Part shown: piece by piece, positions 60,561 to 64,000 of the stretch
Position numbering within the stretch: the stretch's first letter is position 1
How the letters are laid out: the number at the start of each line of letters is the position of its first letter
Source: Arthrobacter sp. ZGTC412
GTDB taxonomy: Bacteria > Actinomycetota > Actinomycetes > Actinomycetales > Micrococcaceae
NCBI RefSeq assembly: GCF_002929215.1
Contig: NZ_PJII01000011.1
Coordinates: 62,001 to 126,000 of the forward strand
Direction: 5' to 3'
DNA: 64,000 nucleotides
Made by a program: the position numbers and the translations under genes
The notes under the pieces: generated by a model
Told to the model about the DNA's origin: nothing
Seen by the model: only the letters and a program-made list of their open reading frames with translations
Database searches by the model: none

Positions 60561-61067
60561 GTGACGGCGCAGCAGGCGCCACCCGTGCAGCACGACGCCC
60601 CGGAGAAGCCAGACAGCAACGGCGGGCGGCGGATCGAGGTCCTGGTTCCCATGCGGTGGGGCGACATGGACGCCTACGGGCACATTAACAACGTGCAGAT
60701 CGTGAGGATGCTGGAGGAAGCGCGGATTGGCGCTTTCGGGCCGCCGCGGGGAGCGGGGCTGCCAGGCATCGAGCCGCATGTCTCCCTCTTCAACGACGTC
60801 CCGGAGGGCACCATGGCGCTGGTGGTGGACCACAAGATCCGTTACGTCAGAACCCTGGAGTACCGGAACATCCCTGCTGTGGTGCAGGTGTGGATCGGCG
60901 CCGTTAAGGGCGCGAGCTTCGATATCCATTACCTGGTGCAGGACCCGGTCACGGGGGAGGACTGCGTGAAGGCGAGCAGCCACCTGGCGTTTGTGGACGA
61001 AGCTTCCGGCCGGGTTCAGCGCCTCACGCCTGAGCAAAAGGACCTTCTGGCGCCGTTCACGGCGTGA
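60561..61067 (+). CDS. Hotdog-fold acyl-CoA thioesterase
   Basis: 168 residues. The hotdog motif of the 4-hydroxybenzoyl-CoA thioesterase group is seen: VPMRWGDMDAYGHINNVQIVRMLEEARI, with Asp as the expected catalytic residue. LVVDHKIRYVRTLEYRNIPAVVQVWI forms the central strands. Such enzymes hydrolyse acyl-CoA. GTG 60561 is preceded by CAGGA at suitable spacing. The first ~25 residues are Gln/Pro-rich and unlike the fold. It follows the ABC exporter by 29 bases and may be co-transcribed. Confidence 0.88.
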   Translation: MTAQQAPPVQHDAPEKPDSNGGRRIEVLVPMRWGDMDAYGHINNVQIVRMLEEARIGAFGPPRGAGLPGIEPHVSLFNDVPEGTMALVVDHKIRYVRTLEYRNIPAVVQVWIGAVKGASFDIHYLVQDPVTGEDCVKASSHLAFVDEASGRVQRLTPEQKDLLAPFTA

Positions 61068-61195
61068 GCTGAATTTGCAGGCACCCACCGTGACGCCGCC
61101 CGTTGCGCTGGCGGCGTCCACTTAGCCAGTGCAGGCCGTTGTGCTGGAGCGGCCTGCATCGGAAACTGAGAACCCCAACCCAAGGAGGAACAAGC

Positions 61196-61429
61196 ATGGC
61201 CAAGAAAAAGACCTGGAAGGAAATGTCGCCCGCCGCAAAGGCAGGCACCATTGCAGCGGGCATCGTGAACCTGTCCCTGCTGGTGGCAGCGCAGCGTGAC
61301 ATCTCCAAGCGCCCGGCGGCCATGATCAACGGTCCCAAAGCGGCCTGGCGTGCGGCATCCTTCCTCAACTTCATCGGTCCCGTAGGCTACTTCACCTTCG
61401 GCCGGAAGAAGCCGGGAGCGGTTAAGTAG
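61196..61429 (+). CDS. Small membrane protein of unknown function
   Basis: 77 residues. The Lys-rich lead MAKKKTWKEMSP is followed by a hydrophobic helix (AGTIAAGIVNLSLLVAA), then a loop rich in basic residues and a second hydrophobic stretch (AASFLNFIGPVGYFTFG). AAGGAGG lies seven bases before ATG 61196, so translation is well supported. The shape resembles small actinobacterial PLDc-N-like membrane proteins, but I do not assign a function. Confidence 0.75.
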   Translation: MAKKKTWKEMSPAAKAGTIAAGIVNLSLLVAAQRDISKRPAAMINGPKAAWRAASFLNFIGPVGYFTFGRKKPGAVK

Positions 61430-61496
61430 CTGCTCAGTGGCGGCGGGGCGGGCGGCTCTGAGCACCCGTCCAGCTTCACCCTCTAAGTTTAAATCC

Positions 61497-63728
61497 ATGA
61501 CCCCCGCTTCCACTGCTGCCATGACCCGCGCCCTCGGCGTTTCGAAGGAGATTGAGGACGCGGCGTGGTTTGTGCTGGGCCCTGGGCTCCTCGGCAAGCC
61601 GTCAGCGCTGGATGGACGAACCATGACGTGGACGTCCGAGGCCGCGGCGGAACTCCTGGAAAGGCTGGAACGGGGCACGCCGGATCCGAAGGCGCCCATG
61701 ATGACAAACCTCCGGCAGAACCTCGACGGCGCATCCCGGGAAGCGAAGCAGCTCGCCGTCGAGCTGCTGTTCCTGCAGTCGCTGCCGCTGGCCCATGAGG
61801 TGAAGTCCCTGAAGGTCAAACGCGCCCGCGTGGCCGAGGCCGCCTCCTGGCTCAAGCCTCCGCTGGACCTGCCCGAGGAGCTCTACGAGGGGCTGACGGA
61901 CCACGGCGTCATCCGTGACCGGACCGCCGAGTTCAACTGGACCATCTGGGACCACCTGAAATGGCTGTGCCGGTTTGTGCAGCACGTGGACCAGCAGCCG
62001 ACGGCGGACATTGCCGAGGCGTTGCAGGACCCGTTGAAGTTCCACCGCCTCGCCGCCGCCACGCCGGGGGACCAGCCGGCAATCCGCCGCAGCATCGAGT
62101 TCCTCACCTGGCCCACCTACTTCGAACCCGTAGTCGCGGACGTGGAACGCCAGGAGATCCGTGACGCCTTCGCCTCGCTGGTGGGCGGCGCGAAGGGCGA
62201 CGCCGAAGAGGACATCACCGCGGACATCCACCGCATCCGCCTGCACCTTGACGAGCAGGCGGGCCAGCGGATCGACTGGCACGCCCGCCAGCTGGTCAGC
62301 CAGTGGCGCAAGGTGGGCGATCCCGGTAGGCGGGCATGGTTGCTGCGCACTCACAACGACAATACCGAGCTGCTCACCGCCTGGCAGGGCGAGGAGAAGG
62401 TGACGCTCGACGTCGAACATCTCCGCCTGCTGGGCCCCGGCGTCACGGCAGGGGTGGTCCAGCACGCCGTGGACGAGGACTACAAGCACCTCGGCTATGT
62501 GGAGCGCGAGGACACCAAGACCGCGGTCTTTGCATTCTTGACCGTCATGAAGCCCGGAGACCTGGTGCTCTACCAGCACTCGGGCACCGTGCGGCTGGGC
62601 GTGGTGCTGGGGGAGCCCGAACACAACGAGGACAACCGGCGGCTGCGCCGGAAAGTCCGCTGGTTCGACGAAGGCCACACCACCACCAGCCTTCCCCGCC
62701 ATGTGCAGCGGCAGTTGGCCACGCCCGGAATCGTTGTTGACCTGACCAGGGTGGTGCAGGCACTGCAGGGCCTGCTGCCGGCCGAAGCGGAAACAGAGCC
62801 CGACGGCGACGCTGAAGCGGCCGCCGTCGTCCCTTCCGTCCAGGAGGGCTTCCGTCCCCTGACCCGCGAGTTCGCGGACTCGCTCCACATGGAGCTGGAG
62901 CCGCTCCAGGAGATTGCCGAGCTGCTGGAGGAGAACCGGCAGCTGGTGCTGTACGGTCCGCCGGGCACCGGTAAGACTTACCTCGCGAAGCACCTCGCCG
63001 CGGAGCTTGCGGACGATACCACCGACGAGCGGGTCAAACTGGTCCAGTTCCACCCCTCGTATGCCTACGAGGATTTCTTCGAGGGCTACCGGCCGGACAA
63101 GACGGACGAGGGCCAGGTGTCCTTCAAACTCGTTGCCGGTCCGCTCCGCCGCCTCGCCGAAGAAGCCGCCAAGCCGGGCAACGAGAAGAAACCGTACTTC
63201 CTGATCATCGACGAGATGAACCGCGCCAACTTGGCCAAGGTGTTCGGCGAGCTGTACTTCCTGCTGGAGTACCGCGATGACCGCATCTACCTGCAGTACA
63301 GCCCCAATGAGCCGTTCACGCTGCCGGACAACCTTTACATCATCGGCACCATGAATACCGCGGACCGGTCCATCGCGATGATGGACGCCGCCATCCGCCG
63401 CCGTTTTGCGTTCATTGAGCTGCACCCGCAGACCGAGCCGGTGAAGGGCTCGCTGCTCCGGTTCCTCGAGGCACGCCAGCTGGACACCACCCCGGCGCTG
63501 CTGCTGGATGCCCTGAACAGCGCAATCGATGAGTGGGACCGGGACCTGATGATCGGCCCGTCGTACTTCATGAAGCCGGCGGCCCAAACTCCTGCCGGGC
63601 TGCGGCGAATCTGGAAGTACGAACTGATGCCCCTCCTCGAGGAGCACTACCACGGCCAGTTGACCCGGGAGCAACTCGAGGAACGCTTCGGACTGGACCG
63701 GCTGCTGGAACGCCTTGCAGGCCGCTGA
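61497..63728 (+). CDS. McrB-like AAA+ GTPase of a modification-dependent restriction system
   Basis: 743 residues. The C-terminal half is McrB-type AAA+: Walker A GPPGTGKTYLAKH near 487, FHPSYAYEDFFEGYRP, Walker B LIIDEMNRANLAKVFGEL near 569 and GTMNTADRS near 616 (the McrB NTAD-type motif). Residues ~278-395 (RAWLLRTHNDN, MKPGDLVLYQHSG, VRLGVVLGEPEH) have the look of a PUA/EVE-like domain that could flip out a modified base. The first ~270 residues are unassigned and helical. The gene overlaps mcrC at 63715. The system would cut modified, probably phage, DNA. The ATG at 61497 is used. Confidence 0.88.
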   Translation: MTPASTAAMTRALGVSKEIEDAAWFVLGPGLLGKPSALDGRTMTWTSEAAAELLERLERGTPDPKAPMMTNLRQNLDGASREAKQLAVELLFLQSLPLAHEVKSLKVKRARVAEAASWLKPPLDLPEELYEGLTDHGVIRDRTAEFNWTIWDHLKWLCRFVQHVDQQPTADIAEALQDPLKFHRLAAATPGDQPAIRRSIEFLTWPTYFEPVVADVERQEIRDAFASLVGGAKGDAEEDITADIHRIRLHLDEQAGQRIDWHARQLVSQWRKVGDPGRRAWLLRTHNDNTELLTAWQGEEKVTLDVEHLRLLGPGVTAGVVQHAVDEDYKHLGYVEREDTKTAVFAFLTVMKPGDLVLYQHSGTVRLGVVLGEPEHNEDNRRLRRKVRWFDEGHTTTSLPRHVQRQLATPGIVVDLTRVVQALQGLLPAEAETEPDGDAEAAAVVPSVQEGFRPLTREFADSLHMELEPLQEIAELLEENRQLVLYGPPGTGKTYLAKHLAAELADDTTDERVKLVQFHPSYAYEDFFEGYRPDKTDEGQVSFKLVAGPLRRLAEEAAKPGNEKKPYFLIIDEMNRANLAKVFGELYFLLEYRDDRIYLQYSPNEPFTLPDNLYIIGTMNTADRSIAMMDAAIRRRFAFIELHPQTEPVKGSLLRFLEARQLDTTPALLLDALNSAIDEWDRDLMIGPSYFMKPAAQTPAGLRRIWKYELMPLLEEHYHGQLTREQLEERFGLDRLLERLAGR

Positions 63729-64000
63729 CCCCGGCGCAACTGTCCGGCACCTGGTGCTGGACGAACTGTCCCGCGGGATGGTGGAACGGCTGGACCCGGC
63801 CAGCGCCTCCTTCCTGAACTCCAGCGGCCTGGCCAAGGCATCGCCGATGGGCCTCGGGCTGTACCGCATCGAGCCGGTTGGCAAGGTGGGCTCAGTGCGG
63901 ACCCCCACCGTGCAGCTGGATGTCCGGCCCAAGGGCCGGCTGGGGCTCAGTCGGCTCCTGTTCCTGCTCAGCTACGCGGGGGAACAGGGGTTCCGTCCGG
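63715..64000 (+). CDS. McrC family protein, partial
   Basis: The frame is open to the end of the window (95 residues). The likely start is TTG 63715, overlapping the McrB-like gene by 14 bases. The text (LVLDELSRGMVERLDPASA, GLYRIEPVGKVGSVRTPTV, LDVRPKGRLGLSRLLFLLSYA) matches the N-terminal DNA-binding part of McrC, the partner carrying the PD-(D/E)xK nuclease. The nuclease domain lies beyond the window, so its integrity cannot be judged. Confidence 0.8.
   Translation, partial: MQAADPGATVRHLVLDELSRGMVERLDPASASFLNSSGLAKASPMGLGLYRIEPVGKVGSVRTPTVQLDVRPKGRLGLSRLLFLLSYAGEQGFRP

Noticed and set aside
61602-63932. A 776-codon open frame on the minus strand opposite the McrB-like gene
   Set aside because: It mirrors the third-position G/C bias of the real gene, has no recognised motif and no ribosome site; the plus strand shows clear McrB motifs.
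1-64000. CRISPR arrays, rRNA genes, insertion sequences
   Set aside because: No regularly spaced repeats, no rRNA-like stretches, and no transposase-like protein were seen on either strand.

Overview
The window is high-GC actinobacterial chromosome. Gene content, protein style and order (pcrA followed by sucCD; an inositol cluster with a Cgl0159-type aldolase gene; an McrBC-like pair; many GTG/TTG starts and ATGA overlaps) fit the Micrococcaceae, most likely Arthrobacter or Pseudarthrobacter. That is an inference from protein sequence, not from a marker gene. No integrase, transposase, phage gene, CRISPR array or rRNA operon was seen; the one RNA gene recognised is tRNA-Arg(CCT).

Layout. 1-7.1 kb: the 3' end of a GH38 alpha-mannosidase, an HTH regulator/membrane protein pair, an ABC-F ATPase translationally coupled to an ABC exporter, a NUDIX hydrolase, a DUF6314 protein and tRNA-Arg. 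7.2-15.2 kb: two membrane proteins, an inositol-monophosphatase-family enzyme, the PcrA/UvrD helicase, a lipoprotein and succinyl-CoA synthetase (sucCD). 15.2-19.0 kb: an ArsR/SRPBCC pair with a 36-bp operator-like palindrome, then a MarR regulator divergent from an MFS exporter and an aldo/keto reductase.

19.2-44.4 kb is one large accessory block for inositol and related polyols. It holds a tautomerase, iolC, a Cgl0159-type aldolase, iolD, iolA (mmsA), iolE, iolG, iolH and iolT on the plus strand. A minus-strand operon of two Gfo/Idh/MocA dehydrogenases and a TIM-barrel isomerase follows. Next come a LacI regulator, a three-gene sugar ABC importer (binding protein, permease, single-domain ATPase), four more Gfo/Idh/MocA dehydrogenases with another TIM-barrel isomerase, and finally iolB with its GntR regulator. 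The core genes cover myo-inositol to malonate semialdehyde/acetyl-CoA. Seven dehydrogenases, four isomerase-type proteins and two transporters suggest that several inositol stereoisomers or derivatives are used. Related operator-like sites built on (A)GTATGTC / GGACATAC occur in front of the tautomerase, iolC, the minus-strand operon, the ABC importer and gntR-iolB, which points to one regulon.

44.5-48.9 kb: an SRPBCC protein, a Rossmann-fold (LOG-like) protein gene broken by an in-frame TAG, a matrixin-type metalloprotease, a ferritin-like/VIT1 fusion and a small acidic protein. 48.9-54.3 kb: a sodium:solute symporter, an XRE-cupin regulator, an agmatinase-family ureohydrolase and a ThDP-dependent decarboxylase-like enzyme; together they look like a guanidino-compound (arginine-derived) catabolic module. 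54.4-61.1 kb: a MarR regulator, an EmrB/QacA-type MFS exporter, a heterodimeric ABC exporter and a hotdog thioesterase. 61.2-64 kb: a small membrane protein and an McrB-like AAA+ GTPase gene with a possible PUA/EVE-like reader region, overlapping an McrC gene that runs off the window.
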